64,000 nt of DNA. Origin: Balneicella halophila (GTDB taxonomy: Bacteria > Bacteroidota > Bacteroidia > Bacteroidales > Balneicellaceae). Position 1 is the first letter of the stretch. Each line of letters opens with the position of its first letter. The translations under genes and the position numbers were made by a program. The notes beneath the pieces were generated by a model. That model did no database searches and had not been told where the DNA came from. It was given only the letters and a program-made list of their open reading frames with translations. Positions 52,868-63,669 of the stretch are shown here, one piece after another. Location: assembly GCF_003096835.1 (NCBI RefSeq), contig NZ_QENZ01000005.1, positions 1 through 64,000 of the forward strand. Reading direction: 5' to 3'.

Positions 52868-54005
52868 TTAGTTGTCTTGATATTCTAGAAATACGGTTGT
52901 GTAATTCTCAAAAACTGACGGTGCTATAAAAATTGTTTTGAAACGAGCTTCAAAAATAGTATTGTCTCTTATTACTTTATTCTTTGTTAATACTAATGCT
53001 TGTGGATGCAATTTGATGTACTGAATAAGTTCAGTTTCATCATTCATAACATGAAAGTTTCGTTGATAGTTTATATTAAATGCTGGGTCATAGGTTTTGT
53101 AGATAATTAAATTATTATTTTCTATTAATGAGCCAGCTTGTACTACTGGAGTAATTTGCGTTAATTTGGGATAAATAACATAGAATATAGATAAACCTAT
53201 CATTATCCAAAGAATGGCTAAAGAAAATATCCATCTTAGGTTGTTTCTTTTAAGATATTGAAGCCAAATGTAAGCCAAAGCAACAAGTATTATTAAGAAA
53301 TAAATGATAGATAAGTTGAATTGATAATCCTTTAATAGGGAATGATTAAATAAAACATACAATGCTACTGATACTGCTAAACTCACTAAAGTAATTAGTA
53401 CTAAAGACAATGAATTGTACCAACTTTTCATATTTTGTTGGTAATTCATCTCATTTAAAAAATAGGCTATTAGAATAGCTAAAAAAGGCATTGCTGGAAG
53501 TGTGTAATTGGGTAGTTTGGTTCCAGAGATGCTAAAAAAAAGAATAATCACTGTACTAAGTACAAAACAGTAAGCTATTAAATCATTTTCTTTTCGAAAT
53601 TTCCAACCCTGCCAAAGACTTTGTGGAATGAAAGTTCCAAAAGGGAAGAGTCCGAGCACAACAAATAACCATGTTATTATAAATAAGCCACCATGACCCT
53701 CCATCTCACTACTAAATCGGTTGATGTTATGCTTTATGAAAAAACCTTCAGTGTACGCTCCTTGAGTTTCGTAATGAATCCAAATAAACCAAGGTGTAGC
53801 TAATAACAAAACGAATAATCCTCCTAATATAGGTTTATAACTAAAGATAGAAAGTGATTACCCTGAAACATTTCTCTTGCTGCTTCAGCATTTTTTGCTT
53901 CATCTAAAATAGTAATAGGATAACCCCATATATTCGCAATGCATAATAATAAACTAACTACAAAACCAAATAAAGAGGTAACTTAAACTTAATAAACACG
54001 CGCAT
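52868..54005 (-). pseudogene. decayed ArnT-like glycosyltransferase family 39 gene
   Basis: The intact part (313 aa, 52868-53809) begins at ATPWFIWIHYETQGAYTEGF and carries only the C-terminal membrane half. Upstream, in shifted frames, are the N-terminal marks IANIWGYPITILDEAKNAEAAREMFQG, which hold the DE motif of the family. The segment between (roughly 150-200 residues in homologues) is missing, and there are frame changes at about 53850 and 53970. The gene transfers sugars from a polyprenyl carrier and cannot work in this form. Confidence 0.85.
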
Positions 54006-54060
54006 AATTTTAAGGTATATTTGAAAAGCTTTTATAGAGTACTAAATTACACTTTATCAA

Positions 54061-55023
54061 GTGAATTCAAACACTAGTCCATTTATATCTATTGTAATTC
54101 CTGTTTATAACGAAGAAGAAAATGTAAAATTGCTTTCAGAACGTATATCTGAAGCTATGAGCGACTTTAATTATGAATTAATCTTGGTAGATGACGGTTC
54201 TACTGATAGAACTAGGTCAAATATCAAAGTAATAGATAATCCGCATTTAATTCTAGTCGGACTGAAAAAAAATTACGGGCAAAGTTTAGCTCTAGCCGCT
54301 GGAATAGATTTAGCAAAGGGAGATTATATCGTTACGCTTGATGGAGATTTGCAAAATGATCCTAGAGATATCCCAATGATGATAGAAAGGATACAAAAGG
54401 GTGATTTTGATGTAGTAACAGGCATTAGACACAAAAGGAAAGATAAATTCTTGAAAACAATCCCTTCTAAAGTTGCAAACTTCATGGTTCGTAAAGCGAC
54501 CAAAATGAATATTAAAGACAATGGTTGTGCATTAAAAGTGTTTAACAAAGAAACGGCTAAGGAATTAAATCTATACGGAGAAATGCACCGTTTTATTAAT
54601 TTGTTAGCTTTTTTGAATGGTGCAAGAATTTAACAAGTTCCAGTTCGTCATCATGCTCGTCAATTTGGAAAATCAAAATATGGTTTAGGTAGAACGTTTA
54701 AAGTCATAAACGATTTAACTTTGATAATTTTTCTCAGGAAGTATTTGCAACGACCCGTTCATTTGTTCGGAAATGCAGGACTTATTGCATTATCCCTTGG
54801 GAGTTTAGTTATGCTATGGCTGCTGGTAGTGAAATATATCTTAGGAGAAGACATCGGTTCACGACCTCTTTTAATCATAGGAGTTATGTTACTTTTAGCA
54901 GGAATTCAACTTATTAGTGTAGGTATTGTTGCTGATTTATTAATGAAAACTTATTATGAATCTCAACATAAAAGGCCCTATGCTATCAGAAAAATTACAG
55001 AAATAAAAAAAAGAGTAGCCTAA
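54061..55023 (+). pseudogene. DPM1/ArnC-like glycosyltransferase family 2 gene with in-frame stop
   Basis: The catalytic part is intact: IVIPVYNEEENVKLLSERI, LILVDDGSTDRT, DLAKGDYIVTLDGDLQNDPRD and the end NLLAFLNGARI. Then TAA (54631-54633) interrupts, and the same frame goes on with QVPVRHHARQFGKSKYGLGR and two C-terminal helices (FGNAGLIALSLGSLVMLWLL and LLIIGVMLLLAGIQLISVG). GTG start at 54061. It is next to the broken GT39 gene, which uses the product of such enzymes. A recent loss of one pathway is the simplest reading. Confidence 0.8.
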
Positions 55024-55349
55024 AAATATCTTCATTTTAATTAATAATTTAAAGCTTCAAACCTTTGAGTTAACACAAAAATAGAATCTAAAATAAGGAA
55101 TTCAATCAAATGAGATTTTAACTAGTAAATGCTAAACAAGTAGAGCAGATATTATTGTTAGTTTAGAATTTATTGAATTAAGACTCTCTATTCATTGAAA
55201 AAACTGCTGTAAAGCTAATTTTAAGCTATTCAATATAATCATTTGAAAACTTACATTTGCACTGCAAAATATAAAGAGTATGTCTAGTTATTATTCATAC
55301 TATATTATAATGATTAGTGCATCCTTTAGCACGTTTAAACAGCCATGCT
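55024..55349. other. AT-rich gap with a single promoter candidate
   Basis: No gene, RNA or repeat recognised. TACATTTG at 55252-55259 is a -7-type element for the next gene, with a leader of about 85 nt. Confidence 0.4.
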
Positions 55350-56525
55350 ATGAAAATACCTCGCAAAAAGACTATTAGGCAATCAGATTTTTTATTGAAG
55401 AGACGTTATGAAGCTTTTGTTTTTTTAATATTGTTTTTTGGTTTTTTTGCTTACCTCAGTCATCATATGGGAATGAGTAATATGTTAAACACATTGATGA
55501 ATACCGCTTGGGACTTACTTCTGAATACGGTTTTTTTCATTATGGGAATTACAGTGCTTTCTGGTGCCTTAGGTCGTTTATTTATTGAATTTGGTGTGGT
55601 TCGTCTTTTAGAGGTCATTTTAAAACCATTTATGAGACCTATTTTTAATCTTCCTGGTGTTGCTGCTCTTGCAGGATTGATGACGTTTTTCTCAGACAAT
55701 CCCGCAATTATCAGTCTGGCAAATGATAAAAACTATAAAAGTTATTTTAAAGAATATGAGTTGATTTCACTGACGAATTTTGGGACTGCTTTTGGTATGG
55801 GGCTTATAGTGATAACTTTTATGTCTGGATTTGGCTATTTCAATGCCGCAATGGTGGGCTTAGCGGGGACAGTAGTGGGGGCTGCAGTTTCTACTCGGTT
55901 GATGCAATATTTAATTAAAGACAGGAAGGAAGTTGATACTGTAGTTGATGAAGAAGAGCAAGATGACGAAGTTGAAATATCATATAAAACAGAGGGTGGT
56001 GTATTTTTGCGCTTTCTCAACTCTATTTTAGATGGAGGGAAAGAAGGAGTAAATTTGGGTCTAGCAATTATTCCTGGAGTTTTAATTATTAGTTCTTTGG
56101 TAATGATTACCACATTTGGACCTAAAGATCCTACTATTGGGTATCAAGGATTAGCCTATGAAGGAGTGCCTGTATTGCCTGAAATTGCAGGAACTATTTG
56201 GTGGTTTTTTGAAGGTTTGTTTGGGTTTGAACAACCCGAATTGATTGCTTTTCCTATAACATCTTTAGGTGCTGTTGGTGCAGCTTTATCTTTAGTGAAA
56301 GCTTTCATGGCTGAAGGATATGTGGGAGCTAATGAAATTGCAGTTTTCACCGCGATGGGAATGTGTTGGAGTGGTTATTTGAGTACGCATACGGCTATGC
56401 TTGACTCGCTGAATTTTAGAAGTCTAACATCAAGAGCCCTACTTTCACATACAATAGGAGGTATAGCTGCAGGTACTTTTGCACATTGGCTCTATGTGTT
56501 ACTCCATTATTGGAATTTCGTATAA
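55350..56525 (+). CDS. nucleoside-recognition (gate) domain membrane protein
   Basis: 391 aa from ATG 55350. About ten helices. Gate-domain segments: NTVFFIMGITVLSGALGRL, LAGLMTFFSDNPAIISLAN and a second copy in the last third (ITSLGAVGAALSLVKAFMAE). An acidic cytoplasmic loop (VDEEEQDDEVEISYK) sits in the middle. The family includes spore-maturation and ion/nucleoside transporters; substrate unknown. The upstream GTG in the same frame is less likely. Confidence 0.8.
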   Translation: MKIPRKKTIRQSDFLLKRRYEAFVFLILFFGFFAYLSHHMGMSNMLNTLMNTAWDLLLNTVFFIMGITVLSGALGRLFIEFGVVRLLEVILKPFMRPIFNLPGVAALAGLMTFFSDNPAIISLANDKNYKSYFKEYELISLTNFGTAFGMGLIVITFMSGFGYFNAAMVGLAGTVVGAAVSTRLMQYLIKDRKEVDTVVDEEEQDDEVEISYKTEGGVFLRFLNSILDGGKEGVNLGLAIIPGVLIISSLVMITTFGPKDPTIGYQGLAYEGVPVLPEIAGTIWWFFEGLFGFEQPELIAFPITSLGAVGAALSLVKAFMAEGYVGANEIAVFTAMGMCWSGYLSTHTAMLDSLNFRSLTSRALLSHTIGGIAAGTFAHWLYVLLHYWNFV

Positions 56526-56578
56526 ATGGATAGAATTAAGAAGTCAAACATTCTAATTCACCAAATTCCGTCTAGTTT

Positions 56579-58237
56579 TTAATATTCAAAAGAGCTACCC
56601 CCGAGAAATTCTCGAAGTAGGGAAGTCGGAGGGATTTCATCTGCCAAAATAGGAACAAAAAAGCTGAAAAATTTCAATAGTCGCTGTGCCTCAGAGTATT
56701 CTTTACAATTTGAGGAGACTTCACGTAAAATAGGCTCTGCGTATTGTTTTAGAACACCTAACTCGTAGGGGAGAGCAGAATTAAACATAATATTAGCTTC
56801 ATTCATATATGGGATAACGTGTTTCTTTTCGCCACGTCTCACGCTCTCCCAACGTGATATAGTGTCTTTGGCAGAATATCCACGATAATTATAATCTCTT
56901 ATAATTCGGCGAATTAGTCTATTTTCAAAACTTGGAATACGGTTATCTCTATCGATATTAATAGATGCTAAAGCAGAAATATAAATTTTGTATTTTAATT
57001 TATCGTCAATAGCTTCAGTAAGGCGAGGATTCAATGCATGAATGCCCTCAATGATAATGACATTCTTCTTTGAGATACTTAAGGTTTCACCAGTGTACTG
57101 TCGTTTTCCTTCTTGGAAAGAAAAACGAGGAACTTGAATTTCTTTCTGTGCTATTAAATCTGTTAAATCCTGATTAAATTGTTTTAAATCAACGGCCTCT
57201 ATAGTTTCAAAATCGTATTCGCCGTTCTCATCTTTAGGATTAAATTCCCGATCGACAAAATAATTATCTGTAGAAATATTGACGGGTCGTAAACCATTAG
57301 CACGTAGCTGTATGGACAATCTTTTGCTAAATGTTGTTTTTCCGGAAGACGATGGACCAGCTATAAGAATTAGCTTTGTTTTCTTTCTCAAATGATATAT
57401 TTCATCAGCTATACGGGCAATTTTCTTTTCATGTAGAGCTTCAGATATTTTGATGAAGTCACTGATACTCCGGTTAATTACAGTATCATTAAGAGTACCA
57501 ACATCAGTTACTCCTAATATTTTGCCCCATCGTTTAAACTCGTTGACTACAGCAAATTTTTGAGGCTGTTCTATAAATTCAGATGTTTCTTTAGGATTAC
57601 TTGTTTTAGGAAGAAATAATAGCATACCCTTATAATGATGCACCAAATTGAATACTTTTACTGAGCCTGTAGAAGGTGCAAGGGCATTATAATAATAGTT
57701 GACTTCTCCGGCTAATGAATAAACAGAATTATAAAGATTGCCTCGTGTTTTCAAGATAGATACTTTGTCTAATAAACCTTGTTTTGCAAATAAGTCAATA
57801 GCTTTTTCAGTTTGTATTTCCTCGCGGATAATAGGTAAATCCTGATCAATAATAGCTTGCATTCGCAGTTTTATAGCAGCCACTTTTCCGTTATCTAAAA
57901 CAAGTTGCTTGTTGGCAAAGCGACAATAGATACCATTATGAACACCATGTTCTACTTTTAACTTTTCTTTAGGATAAAGTTGACGTGCTGCCACATAGAG
58001 AATGAATGATAGTGTACGCTCATAAATATCCATCCCAATGGTCGAGCTAGCATCCAAAAACTTTAGTGTTTTAGGTTTGAAAACCTCGAAATCCATATTT
58101 TTTAAGGTATTGTTGACTAAGACTCCGATCACATTCATCTCAGGCACAATGTCTCTTGCGATATCAATAAGAGTCGTTCCCAGAGGAAATTCCTTCGTTA
58201 TTCCGTTGTTTTTACAAAGTATTTTTATTTTTTTCAT
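56579..58237 (-). CDS. nucleoside kinase with TGS domain
   Basis: 552 aa. A TGS-like N-terminus (ILCKNNGITKEFPLGTTLID) and a threonyl-tRNA-synthetase-type second domain precede a uridine/PRK-type kinase: LILIAGPSSSGKTTFSKRL (about residues 287-305), VNISTDNYFVDRE and VIIIEGIHALNPRL. This three-part protein is common in Bacteroidota and Firmicutes. It probably phosphorylates uridine or cytidine. It is 9 nt downstream of the serine hydrolase gene on the same strand. Confidence 0.85.
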   Translation of the reverse strand: MKKIKILCKNNGITKEFPLGTTLIDIARDIVPEMNVIGVLVNNTLKNMDFEVFKPKTLKFLDASSTIGMDIYERTLSFILYVAARQLYPKEKLKVEHGVHNGIYCRFANKQLVLDNGKVAAIKLRMQAIIDQDLPIIREEIQTEKAIDLFAKQGLLDKVSILKTRGNLYNSVYSLAGEVNYYYNALAPSTGSVKVFNLVHHYKGMLLFLPKTSNPKETSEFIEQPQKFAVVNEFKRWGKILGVTDVGTLNDTVINRSISDFIKISEALHEKKIARIADEIYHLRKKTKLILIAGPSSSGKTTFSKRLSIQLRANGLRPVNISTDNYFVDREFNPKDENGEYDFETIEAVDLKQFNQDLTDLIAQKEIQVPRFSFQEGKRQYTGETLSISKKNVIIIEGIHALNPRLTEAIDDKLKYKIYISALASINIDRDNRIPSFENRLIRRIIRDYNYRGYSAKDTISRWESVRRGEKKHVIPYMNEANIMFNSALPYELGVLKQYAEPILREVSSNCKEYSEAQRLLKFFSFFVPILADEIPPTSLLREFLGGSSFEY

Positions 58238-58246
58238 ATATTATTT

Positions 58247-59590
58247 TTAATCATTAGGAGGTAAAGCATTCATAATCTCTTCCATTAAATTTTCATATCG
58301 TCCATGTTTGTAATTACTATAATCAGTTTCTCCTAAGCGAACTATAATTATATTTTTTATAGGGTCAATGTATAATATTTGATGCATAATTCCTAATGTT
58401 TGAAAACGTCCTGTCAGTACAGAGAGTTCCCATCTACATTCATTTATATCTGTCCAATTATAATGTTTTTGACAATATTTTATATATTTTTTATTTGTCC
58501 AGTCTTTTATACAACTTTTAAAAATATAATAGCTTGTATTATAGCGTTTGTTAGCATAGACATTTTCGTATCGTTTTAGAGCTTGTAAAGAGTCTGTAAA
58601 ATAAGGAATTCCTTCTTCATCAGTTCCTGCTATAAACCCATTATACCACTGATAGTTGTAATTGTTATTTTTCGGATAATTTGTTAAGGTAGCGTCAATC
58701 CAATTTTCGGATACGATTTGTTGGTCTTTAAATTTCCCTTTATTAAGATATAGACGACCAATTTTTGCCAAATCAATTGCTGATAAATTCAATCCGCAAT
58801 AAGATTTTGCAGAACGATGTCTTTTATCATCTAATGACCATGAACCTTTATTTTCCATTTGTAGAGGTTTCCATACTTTTTCTTCAAAATATTCTCCCAA
58901 ATTTTTACCTGTAACTTTTTCAACCACTATTCCGAGCAAAGCTGTTTGAGCACTTTGGTATGTGTGATAAGTTCCCGGTTTGTGTGCAAACTTCATACGC
59001 TTCAATTTTCCTAATTGGTTTGTTCCGTAGTATAATCGAGCCATATCAGACAATGGACTGCTATAATTTTCATTAAAGTCTAACCCTGCCTGCATATTTA
59101 GAAGTTGCTTTATAGTAAGTTCATTAAATTCAGGGGCTTTGTTGCGTAATTCAGGAACATATTTTGTGATAGTATCATTTACACTTTCGATTAATCCTTC
59201 ATCAATGGCAATGCCGACAAGTAGCGAAGTTACTGATTTTGAAATGGAAAATAAAGTTGTGTAGTCAGAGCGTTTATAGCCGTTGAAGTTGCCTTCATAT
59301 AAAATGGTATCGTTTTGTATAACAATGAATTGGCTTGTTTTTGTTCCTTTAAGAAGTTCGTCTAATGTTTCTTTCTCACCCTTTGCATTTTTAAAGAGCA
59401 TTGTATCTAAAAGATTTACCTTTTTAGGACAAAAAGAGTATTTCTTATTATTTTCTTTAAAATCGTAAGTTGGGAATACTTTATAATCGTCAATGTCAGC
59501 GTCCCAGTAAATGGCTTCTCTCGTAAGAATAGTACAAGAAGTTAGCACTAAAAGAGTAATTAAATAAGGTAATTTTTTCATAGTTTTCAT
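58247..59590 (-). CDS. beta-lactamase-fold serine hydrolase, lipoprotein
   Basis: 447 aa. Lipoprotein signal ending in LLVLTSC. Active-site motifs SxxK in TLFSISKSVTSLLVGIAI, and YxS-like in GTYHTYQSAQTALLGIV. Class C/EstB type; it could be a peptidase or esterase and need not cleave beta-lactams. ATG 59590 or 59581. Precedes the nucleoside kinase by 9 nt. Confidence 0.8.
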   Translation of the reverse strand: MKTMKKLPYLITLLVLTSCTILTREAIYWDADIDDYKVFPTYDFKENNKKYSFCPKKVNLLDTMLFKNAKGEKETLDELLKGTKTSQFIVIQNDTILYEGNFNGYKRSDYTTLFSISKSVTSLLVGIAIDEGLIESVNDTITKYVPELRNKAPEFNELTIKQLLNMQAGLDFNENYSSPLSDMARLYYGTNQLGKLKRMKFAHKPGTYHTYQSAQTALLGIVVEKVTGKNLGEYFEEKVWKPLQMENKGSWSLDDKRHRSAKSYCGLNLSAIDLAKIGRLYLNKGKFKDQQIVSENWIDATLTNYPKNNNYNYQWYNGFIAGTDEEGIPYFTDSLQALKRYENVYANKRYNTSYYIFKSCIKDWTNKKYIKYCQKHYNWTDINECRWELSVLTGRFQTLGIMHQILYIDPIKNIIIVRLGETDYSNYKHGRYENLMEEIMNALPPND

Positions 59591-59764
59591 ATTCTTTTTT
59601 CTTCTTCAATAGTCCATAAAAATACTAAAAATGTAGTAGTAATGTTTTTTTCATTTTGTAGCGGTAGGTTTTCCCTATTTTGAGTCACATTACCACTTTC
59701 TGTTTCTATTATTTAATATTATTGACGGGCATTTCACTAAATACTAACACCTAAAAGCTAAAGC

Positions 59765-62590
59765 CTATTTAGAACCGTTCATGTATTTCCCCAAATGAAA
59801 ACCTGTGTAAGAATCTTTTTTCTTTATAATCTCTTCCGGTGTGCCTTCAAAAAGGATTTGACCACCATCTTGACCACCTTCTGGTCCTATATCAATAATA
59901 TGGTCAGCCATCTTTATGATGTCTAAGTTATGCTCTATAATAATCACTGTATTTCCTCGCTCCATGATTTTATCAATGACTTTTAGCAAGATACAAATAT
60001 CTTCAAAATGTAAGCCTGTTGTGGGTTCATCAAGGATATAAAGCGTATTGCCGGTATCACGTTTTGCTAATTCTGTAGCTAATTTCACCCGCTGTGCTTC
60101 ACCACCAGACAAAGTCGTAGAGGATTGCCCTAACGTAATATAACCTAGACCTACTTCTTCAAGTGTCTTTAGCTTATGATGTAGCTTGGGAATATTCTCA
60201 AAAAACTCTACCGCTTGTTCTATTGTCATCTCTAAAACATCACCTATAGATTTTCCTTTGTAACGAACTTCTAGGGTCTCTCTATTGTAGCGTTTTCCGT
60301 GGCAAACATCGCATGGCACATAAACATCAGGCAGGAAACTCATCTCTATCGTCCTAAGACCGGCACCTTGGCAAACTTCGCAACGACCGCCTTTTACGTT
60401 GAACGAAAAACGTCCTGCTTTATAGCCTCTAATTTTAGACTCGGGAAGTTGCTCGAATATTTTTCTAATATCAGTGAATATATTTGTGTAGGTCGCAGGA
60501 TTGGAACGTGGGGTGCGACCAATGGGCGCTTGATTAACCTGGATTACTTTATTGATATTTTCAATTCCCTCAATTTTTTCATAGGGCATAGGATTGGTAA
60601 TTGCTCGGTAAAAATGATGAGACAGAATAGGATAGAGTGTTTCATTGATTAATGTAGATTTTCCACTACCTGAAACACCGGTTACGCAAACTAATTTACC
60701 TAGCGGGATGCTCACAGATACATTTCTCAAATTATTACCAGTACAATTAATTAGGGTTATATTTTTCCCTGAACCTTCACGCCTTTCTTCTGGAACAGGT
60801 ATATACCGCTCTCCTTTAAGATATTTAGTCGTTAATGTATCGTATTTTAAAAGCTCTTTATAACTTCCTTTAGCTACAACTTTTCCACCGTGTCTTCCTG
60901 CTCGTTCACCCATATCGATAATATAGTCAGCACTTTCCATCATTTCTTGGTCGTGCTCTACTACAATGACCGAATTTCCTTTATCTCTAAGCTGTAAAAG
61001 CGAATGTATCAATTTATCGTTATCTCTCTGGTGCAAGCCAATACTTGGTTCGTCTAATATATATAAAACATTTACCAATTGTGAGCCAATCTGCGTTGCT
61101 AGTCGAATACGCTGTGCTTCACCACCGGAGAGACTTGCTGAAGGTCTGTCAAGTGCCAAGTAATAAAGTCCAACATCAAGTAAGAAATCTAAACGGGTAC
61201 TTATTTCTTTCAGAAGTTCTGTGGCAATTAACTTTTGTTTTTTTGTAAGATGTTTAGGTAACTCTTTAAGCCATTCTGCAAAAGCACCTAAATCTAATTG
61301 AGCAAGTTCCGAAATGTTTTTGTCATAAACCTTAAAATGTAATGACTCTTTCTTTAATCGCTGACCTTTACATTTAGGACAAACTTTATTTTCTACAAAC
61401 TGTTCGACCCATTGTTGCGCTTTTTTTGAAGTTTTGTTAGAATTTTGACTTTTAATATAAGATATAATTCCATCAAAAGTTATCATATAGTTGGCTGAAC
61501 TCCCAAGAGGGGTATTTTTCAATTTCAAAGGCTCTTGAGAGCCATTAAGAAGGACTTCGAGAGCTTCTTCTGATAATGATTCAATAGGGTCATCAATTGT
61601 GAAACCATATTTTTTCCCGATAGCTTCAAATTGCCAAAACAATAGTGCATTTTTGTATTTACCAACGGCTACAATTCCACCTTCTCTTATACTTAATTTT
61701 TTATTTGGAATAATTTTTTCTACTGCAATATCATCTACTCGACCTAAACCATTGCATCGGCTACAGGCACCTCTAGGCGAGTTGAATGAAAAGGAGTGGG
61801 GTGCTGGGTCTGCATAAGCGATTCCTGTCGTTGGGCACATCAGCGAACGACTGTAAAAGCGAGGTTGCTCACCTTCTTTATCTAGTGCCATCATTACACC
61901 CTTTCCCTGTTTCAATGCTGTTTTGACAGAGCTTTTTAATCTATCGTGCTTCTCGTTTGTAATCTTCAATTTATCAACTAGCAGCTCGATATCATGAGTC
62001 TTGTATCTGTCAAGTTTCATTGCAGGTAAAAGTTCAACAATCTCACCATCTATACGAGCATGCAGAAATCCTTGCTTACGAAACTGTTCAAAAAGTTCAC
62101 GATAATGTCCTTTTCGACCTTTTACTATAGGACTTAATAAATAAACAGGTTTACCCTCAAAATCCTTAATAATCATATCAATGATTTGCTCTTCAGTTTG
62201 CTTTACCATCGGTTCGCCAGTTTTGTAGGAATAGGCGATTCCAGCACGTGCATAGAGCAATCGCAGGAAATCATAAAGCTCAGTTACAGTACCTACTGTA
62301 GAGCGCGGATTTTTATTCGTTGTTTTCTGTTCAATAGCTATAACAGGACTTAAACCTGTTATTTTATCGACATCAGGGCGTTCTAGTCCGCCTAGAAACT
62401 GTCTTGCGTAAGCGGAAAAGGTTTCGATGTACCGACGTTGTCCTTCTGCATATATTGTATCAAATGCAAGTGAAGACTTTCCACTGCCACTAAGTCCTGT
62501 AATTACAGTGAGTGCATTGTGCGGTATTCGCACATCGATATTACGAAGATTATGTTCTCTCGCCCCAAATACTTCAATCCAATCTTGCAT
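59765..62590 (-). CDS. uvrA: excinuclease ABC subunit A
   Basis: 941 aa. Two ABC modules: Walker A TGLSGSGKSSLAFDT and TGVSGSGKSTLINETL; signatures LSGGEAQRIRLA and LSGGEAQRVKLA. Zinc knuckles CSRC, CPKCKGQR, CEVCQGAG and CDVCHGKRY. It recognises DNA damage in nucleotide excision repair. It starts 6 nt after the lytic transglycosylase stop, so the two are probably one operon. Confidence 0.95.
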   Translation of the reverse strand: MQDWIEVFGAREHNLRNIDVRIPHNALTVITGLSGSGKSSLAFDTIYAEGQRRYIETFSAYARQFLGGLERPDVDKITGLSPVIAIEQKTTNKNPRSTVGTVTELYDFLRLLYARAGIAYSYKTGEPMVKQTEEQIIDMIIKDFEGKPVYLLSPIVKGRKGHYRELFEQFRKQGFLHARIDGEIVELLPAMKLDRYKTHDIELLVDKLKITNEKHDRLKSSVKTALKQGKGVMMALDKEGEQPRFYSRSLMCPTTGIAYADPAPHSFSFNSPRGACSRCNGLGRVDDIAVEKIIPNKKLSIREGGIVAVGKYKNALLFWQFEAIGKKYGFTIDDPIESLSEEALEVLLNGSQEPLKLKNTPLGSSANYMITFDGIISYIKSQNSNKTSKKAQQWVEQFVENKVCPKCKGQRLKKESLHFKVYDKNISELAQLDLGAFAEWLKELPKHLTKKQKLIATELLKEISTRLDFLLDVGLYYLALDRPSASLSGGEAQRIRLATQIGSQLVNVLYILDEPSIGLHQRDNDKLIHSLLQLRDKGNSVIVVEHDQEMMESADYIIDMGERAGRHGGKVVAKGSYKELLKYDTLTTKYLKGERYIPVPEERREGSGKNITLINCTGNNLRNVSVSIPLGKLVCVTGVSGSGKSTLINETLYPILSHHFYRAITNPMPYEKIEGIENINKVIQVNQAPIGRTPRSNPATYTNIFTDIRKIFEQLPESKIRGYKAGRFSFNVKGGRCEVCQGAGLRTIEMSFLPDVYVPCDVCHGKRYNRETLEVRYKGKSIGDVLEMTIEQAVEFFENIPKLHHKLKTLEEVGLGYITLGQSSTTLSGGEAQRVKLATELAKRDTGNTLYILDEPTTGLHFEDICILLKVIDKIMERGNTVIIIEHNLDIIKMADHIIDIGPEGGQDGGQILFEGTPEEIIKKKDSYTGFHLGKYMNGSK

Positions 62591-62596
62591 TGTCTT

Positions 62597-63559
62597 TTAA
62601 TTATTATATGTTGAATAGTCGAAGTCAGCCCATCCATCAGCTGGCACTTCAAAATAATAAGTCTTTTTATTTTTATTCTTTAGGTAACTCTGTCTCAACC
62701 AAGGATTGAATTCCTTTAAGATAGGGTAATTAATTCCATTTCGCTTAGCCCAAATAGCCAAATCTTCTATTTCAGAATCTACAACTATTCTTTTGGTTGG
62801 TATAGGTTGATACAAATCATTAGGATGGAATTTAAATCCATATTTACCTGGATTCTCCAATATCGTTTTTAATGCTAAAATTCGGTAAATGTATCTTCCC
62901 GTTTCTGGGTTTAACCGTAAATCATAATAGTTAGAGGCATTTTGCCGTTTCATCTGTCTGCTTATCCCTGCAAAACCCGCATTGTATGCAGCAGCAGCTA
63001 AAGTCCAGCTACCTAAATCAGCTTTCCCTTTTTTTAGGTAATCGCATGCGGCGCGTGTAGCTTTCTCAATATGATAACGTTCATCTACTTCACTGTTAAC
63101 TTCCAATCCATATTCACGACCAGTTGATTTCATAAATTGCCATAGTCCAGCAGCACCAGCAGGTGAAACAATCGTAGGGATCAATCCGCTTTCAATAATG
63201 GCTATATACTTGATATCGTCGGGCATTCCTTCCTCTCTAAGAATTTTTTCTATTAAAGGTATAAAACGGGCAGAACGCTTAATTAGAAGCAATGTTTGTG
63301 ATTGCCAGTAGGTGTTCACTAATAATTCTCTATCTAAAGCTTCTTTCACATACCAACGATTTAGTGGAGCACTTTCACCAGCAAAATCTACAGGCGATGG
63401 TACTTCAAGAGCATAGACATTATAGTTTTGCATATATTCGCTACTGCTTGATGAGGAAACTAGTTGATTGTTGTCATTTACAGCGCTGTTAAAAATAAAC
63501 AAAACACTGCCTAATAGCAATATAAGTAATGATATGCTAATGATTTTATTATATTTCAT
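62597..63559 (-). CDS. MltD-like lytic transglycosylase
   Basis: 320 aa. Membrane anchor or signal IISISLLILLLGSVLFIF. SLT domain: IAIIESGLIPTIVSPAGAAG with the catalytic Glu, LWQFMKSTGREYGLEVN and LAAAAYNAGFAGISRQMKRQ. It cleaves peptidoglycan with anhydro-muropeptide release. TATATTTG (63597-63590) is a plausible -7 element. No LysM domain, so shorter than E. coli MltD. Confidence 0.9.
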   Translation of the reverse strand: MKYNKIISISLLILLLGSVLFIFNSAVNDNNQLVSSSSSSEYMQNYNVYALEVPSPVDFAGESAPLNRWYVKEALDRELLVNTYWQSQTLLLIKRSARFIPLIEKILREEGMPDDIKYIAIIESGLIPTIVSPAGAAGLWQFMKSTGREYGLEVNSEVDERYHIEKATRAACDYLKKGKADLGSWTLAAAAYNAGFAGISRQMKRQNASNYYDLRLNPETGRYIYRILALKTILENPGKYGFKFHPNDLYQPIPTKRIVVDSEIEDLAIWAKRNGINYPILKEFNPWLRQSYLKNKNKKTYYFEVPADGWADFDYSTYNN

Positions 63560-63605
63560 AAGGTCATCTTATTAGTCCGAAACAATTTACAAATATAATC
63601 AAAAG

Positions 63606-63649
63606 AAAAATGATTGCCTTCCATATTTATAAGGAAAACAATCATCTTT
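63606..63649 (-). terminator. terminator of the acyl-CoA ligase gene, possibly bidirectional
   Basis: AAAAATGATTGCCTTCC (63606-63622) pairs with GGAAAACAATCATCTTT (63633-63649) with small mismatches; T-rich on both sides. Confidence 0.65.
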
Positions 63650-63669
63650 TATTTGAAGGACTTCAGAAA

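Noticed and set aside
54631-54633. Recoding or readthrough of TAA in the GT2 gene
   Set aside because: No stem or context for recoding, and the partner GT39 gene is plainly broken, so simple decay is more likely.
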